This document shows positions 19,991 through 30,076 of a DNA stretch of 64,000 nt, in pieces. Each line of letters opens with the position of its first letter. The stretch's first letter is position 1. Source of the DNA: Pythium myriotylum. Taxonomy: Eukaryota > Oomycota > Peronosporomycetes > Pythiales > Pythiaceae. The stretch lies in contig JALJCQ010000012.1 in assembly GCA_023091665.1 (NCBI GenBank), forward strand, positions 3,906,001 through 3,970,000, given 5' to 3'. A program made the translations under genes and the position numbers. The notes below the pieces were generated by a model that saw only the letters and a program-made list of their open reading frames with translations, had not been told where the DNA came from and did no database searches.

Positions 19991-20689
19991 TCAGGCCTGG
20001 GCTAGGTCATATCTGACGACCCTGAAAGCGGCTCGACCGCACGCGGACACGCGACAAGGGGACAAATCCCGGAAGCATCTTCCATGCTGGTACTCGGAGG
20101 GGGCGGAGACAACTCGACGCCCTCTTCTACGAGACAACTCGACGCCCTCTTCTACGCCGTACTCCACGGCAGACGGCACGACCGTCTCCGGAACACCCGA
20201 GGTGTCCATGGCGTTCACTACGCCAATGAAGTAGGCACTTCCATCTTCTTTGATGGGGCTCATCAGCCGGCGGACGAAGGAGGGTTCATGACGCTCCTGA
20301 GCCCCGTTCATGCCGGGAGACGTGCTCCCAATCGACTTGGTCCTCCAGTCGATCCATGGCTCGTGGCGCTCGAGCCACGGCATACCGAGGATGAGGTCAA
20401 ACCTCTCATCCATGTCGAGCACTGTAAAGCGCTCGACTGAGTCGAAATCGACAAACGCAATGCGTAGATCGACCTCGATCTTCTTCGTCTCTGCGACGAT
20501 GCCCGTCGCAAGACGCACCGAGACTCTTCCGAGATCTCGCTCACAAGCTTGAGCAAACAGAGAAGCATTCTCAGCAATACTTTGCTTGCGATCCACCTCG
20601 GTTTCCCGAGCGCCGCGGCCGACCACGGCGAGCACGACCACCGCCCCTCTTGCGCGGACAATTCCGCTGGAAGTGACCGAACTTCCCAC
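19991..20689 (-). pseudogene. protease remnant of element C
   Basis: Keeps the back half of the retropepsin domain (RVSVRLATGIVAETKKIEVD, DLILGMPWLERHEPWIDWRT) and a linker, but the Asp-x-Gly active-site segment is missing. The frame goes from the gag tail straight into KQSIAENASLFAQACERD. A 25-bp tandem duplication sits inside at 20107-20156. Confidence 0.7.
20107..20156. repeat. 25-bp tandem duplication
   Basis: Two exact adjacent copies of a 25-base unit beginning AGACAACTCGACGCC. It changes the frame of the protease linker by one base. Confidence 0.9.
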
Positions 20690-21688
20690 AAGTAGAACAC
20701 TTGATGTGAAGAGCCTTCACGTCGATCGCACGCAAGTCGACCGTGCTGAGATCGACTCCACTGAGGTCGATGACACTCAGGTCCATCGGTTCGATGACCG
20801 GTGGTGGAACCGCCGTGACCGGAGGCGGCGCAGCCGGACTCGCGGATAAACCGCGCGAGAGACGCTGGACGTAGTTCTCCCGCAGCGCGACGACGAACGC
20901 GTCTTCTAGGAGCATGGGCTCCTCGCGGAAAACCGCAGCCTTCTCAGGACCGGGATCCATCCCTTCCATGAACGTCGTCACCATGACGTCTTCTGCGAGC
21001 GCATTCGCAGCCATGTTGGCCCGGAGTTGACGTAACTCCTGCACATACGTGTGCAGCTCGCGGCCACCTTGCCGACAAGCGAGAAACGCAGCTCGCTGGC
21101 GATGCGCCACATTTGGCGGTTGAAACATCGACTTCATCGCCTTGGCAAGCGTTGCCCAGTCGGAAAACATCCGGGATGCGACGTCTCGCACGTGAGGGCC
21201 CAGATCTTCGCCCGGCCCGTCATGTTCGAGATCGCAAAGGCGATCTTCTGCCGTTCATCACGGATGCAGCCGGCTGCTGTGGCGAGCTCGATCTCGCGTT
21301 GCCAGAAGGCAAGATTGTCGCTCTCTTCACCCGAATACGGGGACACCGTAATCTTCACGGCCTTCGGACGTTCCGGAGGTGCCGGCGATGGCACATACGT
21401 AGCCGTCGACGGCACCTGAGCTGGCTGAGTAGCCTGAGTCGCGGACACGCGGGACGTCACGACGTCGAGAAGATACTTCTCGAGAGCTGTCTCGTAGTCG
21501 CGAAAACGCGCGACATGGGCGAGGACTTCGCCGGAGCCGCGTCGGAGCAGCTCGATGACACTTGCACGGCCATTGATGGCCTCAATCTTCTGGAGATAGG
21601 CCCACTGGGCCTCATCCAGGTACGGATGGTCTTGACGCGACAGCGTCGGATGGCTTGACGCCATCACGAAGTCGGAAGCTTCGGACAT
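20571..21688 (-). pseudogene. gag of element C, one frameshift
   Basis: ATG at 21688 (MSEASDFVMASSHPTLSRQD). The first frame carries the capsid N-terminus (NLAFWQREIELATAAGC, ISNMTGRAKIWAL). Near 21195 the reading passes to another frame (SDWATLAKAMKSMFQPPNVA), which ends in a single CCHC knuckle (CSTCGKFGHFQRNC) and an Arg/Gly-rich tail. A repetitive Asp/Leu stretch (IDLSGVDLSTVDLRAIDV) precedes the knuckle. Confidence 0.8.
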
Positions 21689-21712
21689 AACGATGTCGGC
21701 GTCGGATTGACG

Positions 21713-21725
21713 ACAAGTGCTACCA
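21713..21725 (-). other. primer binding site of element C
   Basis: Two bases inside the 5' LTR the minus strand reads TGGTAGCACTTGT, sharing its first 11 bases with element A. Confidence 0.7.
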
Positions 21726-21727
21726 AG

Positions 21728-22030
21728 TGTAACGGTCCACGACCGTACACAGCACCTGCGCTTGAGGAAGCGTGAGCAGCCGCTCCGAGTCAACCCCTGT
21801 CGACGAGCGCCAAGGACTTGGCAAAAGGCGAACTGCTTGTATTCAGATTATTCCCCTGGGGAATAATCCCCCCTATACCTGATATCCCTGGTATCTAGTA
21901 CCCAGGGATATCCCCTACTGAATCTAATAAAAGAGAGTCACTACTTAGGGTAACTTTCCCCCTAAGTGGACCACACACATTATGTACCTACACAACCTAA
22001 CCTACTTGTGTAACCTTGTACCCCGTTACA
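21728..22030 (-). repeat. 5' LTR of Ty3 element C
   Basis: 303 bp, ends TGTAACGG...CCCCGTTACA, followed by the AGTCT target duplication. Confidence 0.95.
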
Positions 22031-22606
22031 AGTCTCGTGGAGACCAAGACATCATTGGATCAGGCAGCTTTTTTTGTCACTTGAAGGGATACGGTACTTA
22101 GCATCGGCGCCCAGCTTGGGTGAGAAGCCACGAAGCGATATGGTGTCCGTTGTGACCACTGCGTAGTTCTGGTGCTCCAGCGGCTGCGAACCGCCCGACG
22201 ACACGACCACCTGCATGAGCACGTGCGCGTTTGAGTCGAGTCGTGAATGGTCGAGGCCTTGAGCATCAACGCGCACGCGGCCTCGCCGACACACTTGAAG
22301 AGGTTCGAGTCGAGTGAGATGCCATAAAGTTGCTCGAGCTGATCGCCGTTCGTACGTCGTCGTTGAGGTTGTAGTTCTAATTGCTCACGAGCCCAGAGAC
22401 GGCGTTGGGGATGCCACCACCCGTAGTGACCCCAGCCCCAGCACGGGTACCCGCCGTGAAGTAGAGAGAGAGCTGGAGCGCGACGTTGAGCATCGGGTAG
22501 TCCTCTCAGCGGTCAATATCGACGTAGGTGTCGCGATCGACGTTGGTGAAGACGTAGAAGCCCTTGCGCGACCGGCGCCGCGAGGTGTTCAACGGAGAGC
22601 CACTGG

Positions 22607-22991
22607 TGATGAAGTTCAAGTCTATTGAGCGCAATAAATGTACTAATCGTTGGAGCTCTGTGCATCCTGGACTTACCGTAGGTCAACCTGGCTGGAGAGC
22701 AAGGGCTGTAAATTGGAAGCAGTGAGCTGGGGCAGGTCTGCATCGTAGGGCTTGTCGGTGGGGTGACGGACTTGGCTCGAGAGGGCTCAGTCCGTCGCAT
22801 GGATGGCCAGCGCCGTGGCCATGGCGTTGTGAGCACTCACTTGATAGTCCCTGTGAGGGATGCCGACCATGTCGCAAGGCGTCGCACTTGGTGGTAGAGC
22901 AGCCGGAGCCACTCGTTCTGTGGTGCCAATGCTCCCCGGGCTGCCGGAGAATGACTCCGCTGGTGCCGATGACCATGAGGTGCCAGCCGTT
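22607..22991 (-). mobile_element. 385-bp 5'-truncated LINE copy with 13-bp TSD
   Basis: Flanked by exact 13-bp repeats GGAGAGCCACTGG (22594-22606, 22992-23004). On the minus strand it has decayed RNase H C-terminal sequence (WHLMVIGTSGVILRQ, HNAMATALAIHATD, RHPTDKPYDADLPQL in different frames). It ends in the LINE 3' tail motif ...CAATAGACTTGAACTTCATCA. Removing it restores a continuous reading frame in the host gene. Confidence 0.85.
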
Positions 22992-23509
22992 GGAGAGCCA
23001 CTGGAGAGAGGCCAAGCCGTGCGCAGCCTGCACAAGTGCGCGTGAGGCACCAAAGCATGAGCACAATATCAAGCACCAGTTATTAGGGTAGATGTAATGC
23101 GCTCAATGGACGGCCACGCTCGTAGCAGCTGGGCGCCGTGCCCTTTACGCGCGCAACGTCGCCGCACTTCTCCCGGAAGAGCTGCACTTGGAGTCTGCCA
23201 GCACCGACGTATTTGAAGACGCTCCGTTTCCAGTCGTAGGCCACGCCGTAGACCATGGTGAGGTGCTGGCCACCCCAGCCGGAGCAGCGGTCCGAGTTGA
23301 CCACCTTGCTCTGCGCATCGGGCCACCTGTAGGTGGGCGTGACGGGCACGTGGACGACGCTGCCGTACGGCATGTATGTGGGGCTCCTTTTCAGTCTTGA
23401 AGAGGGTCGGCCGCAGAGCAGCCAGAGCGCCGAGACCTCGACCTCAACCTCAACGGGGGGAGGAGGTAGGGTTGAGCGCTGACGCGGCCAATACTCCAGC
23501 GGTGCTCTT

Positions 23510-23530
23510 CCCCCCCCCCCCCCCCCCCCC
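23510..23530. repeat. C21 homopolymer
   Basis: A run of about 21 C in the host gene, a few bases from the LINE2 target site. Exact length may be an assembly approximation. Confidence 0.8.
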
Positions 23531-23709
23531 AGCCAACACCCATAGAGGTGATGATGATGATGCAAATGAAGTCTATTGAGTTCAACTAGTGAATCCTAAT
23601 AGCTTGGGGGGCTTCTATCAAGCGACGTACTGAAGCTCAACGTGGGGGGCCGGAGAGATCCACCACGGACGCAGGTCGTTGAGAAGCTTGTGTGGCAGGT
23701 CATCGTGAC

Positions 23710-24333
23710 CTACACTACGGGTGACGTGGTTGACGTGTAGGCTGGTGCGCGTCTGCAAAGCGCGGTTGGCCAGCGAGTCAGCCATCGAGTTGTTGGCGCG
23801 TGGATGCCATGTCCACGTGCCCCGAGAGGACCAGCCAGTGCCTGCGCTTGTTGGTATAGCCCGTGAAGGATACCATTACGAGGTGAACGATGTTCGCGGA
23901 GCTGACGGAGTAAGCGCGCGTTGATACCGATCACTTCGAGAGATGTGAGTCCGAGAGTCCGAGCGACCTTTGTATTCCGCTTGATGTGATGTCGTCTTAG
24001 TCGCGTGGGCGACTGCCGCGCTCCAAAGTAGGGTAGCCGTTCCGGAGGAGCGGTTAGCTCGCACGAGTGCGACGCCGCTGCCAGCGAGGCCGGGATCGCA
24101 GCTAGAGCGGCCTGCAAACAGGAGGAGATGCTCTTCTGTTTGAGGTGGGCGGCGCGGAACCGCAGAGTGGGGAGGAGAGGAGGCTCCGAACAAGGCCCTG
24201 AGCTCGTCGATAAGGTTAGAGTGGGCCTTGGGGAGGGATGGATCTGCCCTGAGTCTGGTGCTGAGCACTTGAAGCACTTGCTGGCAGAAAGCATCATGGA
24301 GCACCGAGGCTTGTCTTCGCGACCAGATTCGGT
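23710..24333 (-). pseudogene. RNase H end of LINE2, decayed
   Basis: Shifting frames with recognisable RNase H pieces: LLLFAGRSSCDPGLAGSGVALV (the FDGGSRGNPGPGGSGA block, altered), ATLLWSAAVAHATKTT, HQAEYKGRS, then LEVIGINARLLRQLREHRSP and YQQAQALAGPLG. Several key acidic residues are lost. Confidence 0.8.
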
Positions 24334-24337
24334 CATC

Positions 24338-25399
24338 TGTGGTAAAGCGGCTGGTCTCTGGGACAGGCGATGTGGAACAGAACACCCCCCAACTATTCTG
24401 GAACGGCCCAGAAGAGAGAGATACCTGTAGGCTAACCGATATTAGTACGTTCGCGGGGTGGCGACCGTTCTGTACCGGTATCAACGGTACAGCCGGTCAA
24501 AACCGGTATTTCTGATCCCCGTAGCCGATTGGCTAATATGGGCTGCCGATCAGACCCGATCTGAGTCTGCGTCTCGTCCAATTGTAAGGGGCGTAATCAG
24601 TGTCAGATGGGTAGAATCAGGCCAGGAGTTCAGCAGGGATAGTGGGTGATAGAGTCAGCGGGGAGCCGGTCCGAAGCCGGTTCCGAACTTAGGCAGCCGA
24701 ACCTAGCTTAGATTCGCACTTAGGATAGCCGGTAACGGCCAAGGTAGTGGACTTCCATCTTCACCGTCAAGTCCGCAAGCAAGCCGCAAGACTTGGCGAG
24801 GAACGTCGACACCAAGGCTCGCCGTCACCAACAGGAGGTGACGTTAAAGAAGACCCGGTGGACTCTGGCTGTTGTAGCCGGAAGAAGCCGAAGAACCGCT
24901 CAAGGAGCAGCCGATTTGAAGTGCTGGGGCAAGTCTGCCAGCGGCGTCGGCTGCGTAAGTCAAGGAAAGGTCGTGTGCGCCGGTGGGATTGTCCCCCCGC
25001 CACGATCCAAGGAGTGCTACGTCCTCTGGCGTCTCTACGCCAGGCGAATACGCCCAAGGAAGCCGCAGCCCGGTCCCACCGGCTGCGCACAAGTGCACCG
25101 AGCCCCTGCGTGTTGAGCAGGTGTGTTTCTCGGCCCGTACGACCCCTCCGACCAGTTCTGCTAGACGGTCTCCTGGCGGGCTACAGTTGTCGGACCCCCA
25201 GAGGCTTCACGACCCTCTGGTTCCCTCCCCGACTTTCGGCGGCAGACATCAGCCCACGGTTCACCCCCACAGCGACTTCACGTGGGGTGTAACGCCTGTG
25301 GTTACCACCCAGCTCCAAGAATCTGAAGGCCTGTTGGTGAGGGGTCAGCGGTCACGATCAGTCGCTGTGCTGTGATTTGTGCCGACCCTCTCTACCACA
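24338..25399. mobile_element. 1,062-bp solo-LTR-like insertion in LINE2
   Basis: It begins TGTGGTA and ends TACCACA, perfect 7-bp inverted ends of the LTR type. It is flanked by CATC on both sides (24334-24337, 25400-25403) and splits the linker/RNase H region of LINE2 at the conserved stretch TRR..DDR.WS. Inside are plus-strand frames at 24747-25292 and 24983-25375 without recognisable domains. No partner LTR or pol is present, so a solo LTR or a small non-autonomous element is most likely. Orientation and family unknown. Confidence 0.6.
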
Positions 25400-25403
25400 C
25401 ATC

Positions 25404-27281
25404 TTCAGATCGTCGGGTGCGCCATGCCTGTAGGAAGACCAGGGATTCCAGTACGCACTGCTGCCACACCGCTTGAAAGATTGGGAATGAATCCGCCGCA
25501 GAGTCGTCGTCATCAGGGTGACTCCGGTGAAGCGAGGCCAGATCCCAGGCTTTTGGCGGCGTGTGAGGCAGGCGAAGGCTGAAAATGGCTTGGAAGAGTT
25601 GCGCTGTCGTGGATCGTCCCCGGTCATGCCAGAGCCCGAGGCGGTCCCACCAGCTGCGGACAGTCGCCCATATGTATTGGGCCGCAAGGCATTGCCACAC
25701 CACGTGGAATGTGTCACCACCTTGCGGTCCAGCAGTGGGGCAGTGCGGGCACCCGCGCCGTTGACGAGTCCAGTCCCATCCGGAGAGCCGTTGGGATTTG
25801 AGCTTGTGAAAGATGAGCCGTTGCCTGCTCGTGGAGTGGGCTAGGCGGTGAATGTCGGATGCTGCATAAGCCCGTGCTGAGCGAGCCGCGTGCTCGATGT
25901 CTGCACGATCCTGCCTCCCGGCTTGCAGTGACTTGCGGAGAGCTTTTTGTGACAGGCGCGTGGCCGACCCCCAGAGCGGAAGGATCGGAGACAGCCTTGG
26001 GTGCGGGTGAAACTGGAGGCGCGAGCGCCCGCTGGCGCGACGGGCCAGCGATTCCGCTTGTCGGAGCGTTGCTACTTCCCCGACATCTGTGTAAACACCG
26101 GGACGAACGGCTAGTTGGAGCCGCAGCGTGTCGGGGGTCTCGTGTGGCAGGAGGAGGTCTGGATAGCACATGACCAGGAGGTCGCACAAGGTTCGAAAGC
26201 TGCGATCGCCGGGGTCAGGATAATCGGCTTTTTTGTGCCTAAAGCATAACGTCGTGGACGATATCCACTGGATTTGAACCACTTCCCCAACAGTTCGAGC
26301 ACCAATAGCGAGGTTGGGTAGGTCGCTTGCGCGGAGGACTTGCCCTGTGCGGTTGAGAAGCAACTCGGCCCCGAGGATCGGAGAGGCCAGCAGGCTGTGG
26401 AAGTTCAGGCGTCCAGCGCGCTCCCGCTGGATGGTTTGGACTGTGGTAAGCTGCGCGAGGATAGGGGAGAAATCACGTCGATACCAACCGTCGATCCAAG
26501 CTCCTTCCGTGAGGAGCGCTTTTCCAGCCCTCTCCGCTACGGCTTGGATAGCTCGGTCTTCGTCGCCGGATCGCGGAAGGGAAGCGCCTAGTCGAAGCAC
26601 CGAGAGTCCAGTGGTGGATAGGGTGGCCGACAGTCGCGGCAGCGTGTTCGGGCCTCGCGCTGGGGATATGGTCCCATCAGGACCACAGATCGCTGCCGCC
26701 GCGAGCGATTGTGCCCGTCGCTGAGGACCAGCGCTGCAGCGCGGTTGCACTGAGGAGTAGTAATTCGTCGCGGACATCCGGAATTTGGAAGCCGCCGTCT
26801 GCACGTGGCGCGTGCGCGACTGCCTGACTAGCTCCGGCCCGACCTCGACCGCCTTGAGCAGATAGATCGCCATGCCATGCGTAATTGTCGATAAGGCGTT
26901 GCAGGCACCTGGCCTGACTTGCCGTGGGCCACGAGTGTCGAGCGAAGACCCTAATGTTCGGTAGGATAACGGCTTGACAGATCTGTACCCTTTGAAGTAG
27001 ATCGGTGGTCTTGATAGACGCGAGGTGCATCTTGGCTTGGATTTGTTGAATTGTCAGGTCCCATACTGCGTCCGCAGGAGTTGGTGTAGAAATCTGGCCG
27101 CCCAAGTACCGAACGAGCTGGATCGCATCAGCGACCGGGAAGGCAGAGATGCGTCCCGCACGGGCGATTTGTGTGGCATCCAGACATACAGCGACGCTCT
27201 TGGAGATGTTCACCCTGAGCCCTGAAACGTTGGCAAACTCGTCAAGAAGGTTGGCCAGGTGGATCGTTTCGTCTGGCGTCC
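25404..27281 (-). pseudogene. LINE2 RT thumb and zinc-knuckle linker
   Basis: Two overlapping frames with a shift at about 26690. First: VYLRTPDETIHLANLLDEFA, VSGLRVNISKSVAVCL, KTTDLLQRVQICQAVILPNI, the RT thumb of this LINE group. Second: a long linker (GRLNFHSLLASPILGAELLL, LQFHPHPRLSPILPLWGSA) and a CCHC-like knuckle (GCPHCPTAGPQGGDTFHVVW). Confidence 0.85.
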
Positions 27282-27299
27282 GAAGATATACCGTTGTGT

Positions 27300-28068
27300 A
27301 TACGGAGCATATAAGGGGGCTTCTACACACGCGTTTAATGGCGTCGCTCGGTGACTTACGATGGCGTCGAACCGCACCCAGCGCAGCCACGCCGCACACA
27401 GCGGTAGCTCTCGACATCCTCAGACATCCGCAGTGGAGACAAGACGAGCCTTTACCTGACCTTGCATTGGTACCAGGAGACACGCGCTACCTTCTCTTCT
27501 TCGACGGCGGCTCACGCGGAAATCCTGTGCCTGGGGGCTCAGGAGCAGTAATCGCACGCATCACTGATAAAGCTACCCACGCAACGGTTGTGTACACAGC
27601 AGCAATGTCACACGCCGCGCGGACGACCACAAACAACTAAGCAGAGTACAGGGGCCACGTCACCGGCTTGACCGCAGCCACCCAGTTCCAATGGACGCCA
27701 CTAGAGGTGGTCGGCGATAGCATGCTCATTATCCAGCAAATGAAGAAGTACAAGGCACCTCGGAATCGGAACCTTCAGCGCTCGTATGCAGTCGCTCGAC
27801 GCTTAGCAGACATCCTTGGCGTCCGCACTTGGAAGCATCATCCGCGAGCAGCCAACCGAATGGCAGACGCAGCGGCCAACATCGCCATGGACGAGGAACG
27901 TAGCAGTCAAGTTCTTCACCCAACTCATCGACCAGAGCACAAGCAAATTGCTGCGCTACTTAGCAGCAACATTGCGCATTACAGAATAGGAATTCTATCC
28001 TAACCAGGCGCGTCACGCCGGCTATAGGTTTCTAGACGAGTAAATCAATAGACCTCACATTGATGATG
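27300..28068 (+). mobile_element. 769-bp 5'-truncated LINE copy with 18-bp TSD, nested in LINE2
   Basis: Exact 18-bp flanking repeats GAAGATATACCGTTGTGT (27282-27299, 28069-28086). It lies in the opposite orientation to LINE2 and splits the RT right after the FADDTTVYL active site. It ends GGCTATAGG...CAATAGACCTCACATTGATGATG, the tail shared by the LINEs of this window. Confidence 0.95.
27357..28003 (+). pseudogene. RNase H of the nested LINE copy, one nonsense codon
   Basis: RNase H type I fold: LFFDGGSRGNPVPGGSGAVI (first Asp), then TNN-stop-AEYRG, where TAA (27638-27640) replaces a conserved Gln (CAA). It continues in frame with LEVVGDSMLIIQQMKKYKAP (Asp) and HHPRAANRMADAAANIAMD (terminal acidic residues), to a stop at 28003. 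A single C-to-T change explains the break. Confidence 0.85.
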
Positions 28069-28086
28069 GAAGATATACCGTTGTGT

Positions 28087-29296
28087 CATCTGCAAACCCA
28101 ACAATGGTGACGTTGGCTCCGCTTGGAAGCTCTATCCCGGGAAGGCGAGTCGACGCGTGTACCATCTCGTACAGCGTGTCGACCGCCAGGACAAAGAGGG
28201 TTGGCGCGAGCGGACAGCCCTGGCGAATGCCAGTCGTGATATCAACGGCCGCTGACACTTCGTGCTCAGAGAGATAGGCCGCCATCGTCCCAAGATGCAT
28301 GGCGTGGACGGCTTGGACCATCCTCTCCGTGAAGCCATGTCGAATAAGAGCGAGCTGAAGGAATCTGCGATCAAGCGTGTCGTACGCTTTGGCAAAATCA
28401 AGCAGTACCGCCATCGCCGAGCGCATCTCAGAGGAGCGTTGCGCGACTTTTCGCACAGCCGACCAAATGTCGAGAGCGTCGTGGACTTGGCGTCCCGCAA
28501 CGAATCCGTGTTGGGTCGTGGACACGAGCCTAGGCACGTGCTTCCGGAGTCGGTTCAGGATGACCTTGGCGTAGAGCTTGTAGTCAGTGTTGAGAAGCGC
28601 TATCGGTCGAAAGTCCAGACCGGTTTCCGGGACGGACTTCTTCGGAATGCAGAAAATGGAGGCCGCTTTGAAACTCGGCGGGAGTATGCCACTGCGATAC
28701 CAAAGCGAAAAGAGCGGTGCTAAAACGCCCGGAAGCTCTTCCGCTTGGTCTCGGTACCAGTCATTGGGTAGACCGTCGGGTCCACAAGCTTTCCCGCGAG
28801 GCAAGGCGCGTATCGCCGCCGCAACTTCAACTTCGGTAAAATCGACATCAAGCTGGGTGAGCTCAGGGTCGCTCGGTCGATCAGGGAGCGTTGCAAAGAA
28901 GAGATCTTGCGCCACGGCGAGCGCGATGCGGTCCGCGGGCCCTACGGTCTGCCCGGGTCGGCGCGGCAGAGCTGCCGCTGTGCGACGGCCAAACCGTGAG
29001 TTGATACGTCGAAACAAATGCTTGGAAGACTCCTCAGAGGGGCCGGCGTGCGTGGTGCGCCTCACCAATTGTCTCCTCGCCGTCCCTGCCGCCTGAACGG
29101 AGATGAGCGTCCGTCGGATCTGGTTGTACCGTTGAGCCGGTTCAAGGGCAAGGGCTGACATAGCCCGTGTGATTTCGTCGACCGTCGCGTCGCATGGGAC
29201 ACCGGCCAGTGAGCTGGCGTACTTTGCGTCTCGCAGAGCGCGATGAAGCCGCTTAATTTTATCTCGATGCCCCCTGGTGGCGACCTCGATGCATTT
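28087..29296 (-). CDS. LINE2 reverse transcriptase
   Basis: Open frame from the Copia junction to the LINE insertion. RT motifs: KACGPDGLPNDWYR, FKAASIFCIPKK, FRPIALLNTDYKLYAKVILN, TTQHGFVAGRQVHDALDIW, LLDFAKAYDTLDRRFL (motif A Asp present), GIRQGCPLAPTLFVLAVDTL and VGFADDTTVYL (active-site Asp-Asp present). Catalytic residues look intact, but the protein is interrupted at both ends by insertions. Confidence 0.9.
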
Positions 29297-29301
29297 ACGT
29301 T

Positions 29302-29346
29302 TGTTGACGGGCACAGACGATCGTGTCCCGTCCATGCAGATTGATT
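29302..29346 (+). repeat. first 45 bp of the Copia 5' LTR
   Basis: Matches 33831-33875 with two differences. It ends exactly at the inversion breakpoint. Confidence 0.9.
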
Positions 29347-29354
29347 GTCTTGAA

Positions 29355-30044
29355 TCAGGCGTTTCCAGCCTGCTTCAGGCCGTAGAGAGCCTTGCTCAGC
29401 TTCAACACGTGGTCGCGGTCGGCCTCAAGCCCCTCCGGGATCTCAATGTATACGTCCTCTTCGAACTCTACGTTTAGATAAGCTGTGTCCACGTCGAGCT
29501 GCTCGATTACGAAGCCGAGTGAGCTGCATAACGACAGCAGCGTCCGTATGGAGCCCATGCTTGCCACGGCAGCGTACGTCTCAAAGAAGTCCACGCCGTA
29601 CTGCTGCAGGAAACCCAGCGCCACGAGTCTTGCTTTCCAGCGTAGGATCTCCCCCACCTCGTTGTACTTCTTCGCAAACACCCACTTCGTTTTGGTCACC
29701 TTCATGCCAGGCTGCCGCTTCACCTTAGTCCACGTCTGGTTGCGGTCGTGGGCCGCAAATTCCGTGTTGATCGCGTCGATCCACTCGTCCTTCTCGTCGC
29801 CTGAAATGGCTTCTCTGTACGTGCTTGGTGTGTCATGCGCTGCGAGTGCGACTTCATACCCTTCGTCATCATCATCAGGGCGTGGGCGCTTTGCTCGGCG
29901 GTCACCGTCGCTCCCACTCACTCCAGACGTATCGTAGAGCACGATGCTGTCGTCGCTCGGGTTGTATGGGCGGTCATCAAGGTACAATTGTTCATCTGTG
30001 CTTGGGTGGTCATGCGCAGTCTCGCGGCTCGTCGGTTCGATCAT
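29355..30044 (-). pseudogene. Copia RT, first half (inverted segment)
   Basis: RT fingers and palm start: EWIDAINTEFAAHDRNQTW, KTKWVFAKKYNEVGEILRWK, ARLVALGFLQQYGVDFFETY, LDVDTAYLNVEFEEDVYIEI (motif A Asp), ALYGLKQAGNA. The frame stops at TGA where Trp is expected (one G missing), a few codons before the inversion breakpoint. Confidence 0.85.
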
Positions 30045-30076
30045 GGTCCGCGGCTGCGTCGTGTGGAATCGGTTGC

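Larger units (their letters stand above)
15858..22030 (-). mobile_element. Ty3-type LTR retrotransposon C, recent but deleted
   Basis: 6,173 bp, with 303-bp LTRs that I find identical by eye and a perfect 5-bp target duplication AGTCT (15853-15857, 22031-22035). Gag is frameshifted. The protease active-site segment and the RT core are missing. Yet the remaining pol is one long open frame through integrase and chromodomain. Identical LTRs mean recent insertion, so the deleted form may have been mobilised in trans. LTR ends (TGTAACGG...CCCCGTTACA) resemble those of element A. Confidence 0.95.
22031..23533 (-). pseudogene. decayed host gene, interrupted by a LINE fragment
   Basis: Short coding-like stretches on the minus strand in shifting frames: YRWPDAQSKVVNSDRCSGWG and MVYGVAYDWKRSVFKYVGAG (about 23150-23330); RTAWPLSSGSPLN then KGFYVFTNVDRDTYVDIDR (about 23010 to 22515, continuous only if the 22607-22991 insert is removed); MLNVALQLSLYFTAG (about 22480); and VVVSSGGSQPLEHQNYAVVT with LGADAKYRIPSSDKKSCLIQ (22052-22250). 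Several stops and frame changes lie between. Family not recognised. It may be the 5' part of the membrane-protein gene at 15031-15612. Confidence 0.45.

Noticed and set aside
22619..22680. Spliceosomal intron of a host gene on the minus strand
   Set aside because: GTAAGT...CAATAG looks perfect, but the segment is the 3' part of a LINE copy with 13-bp duplications, and its upstream part is RNase H sequence.
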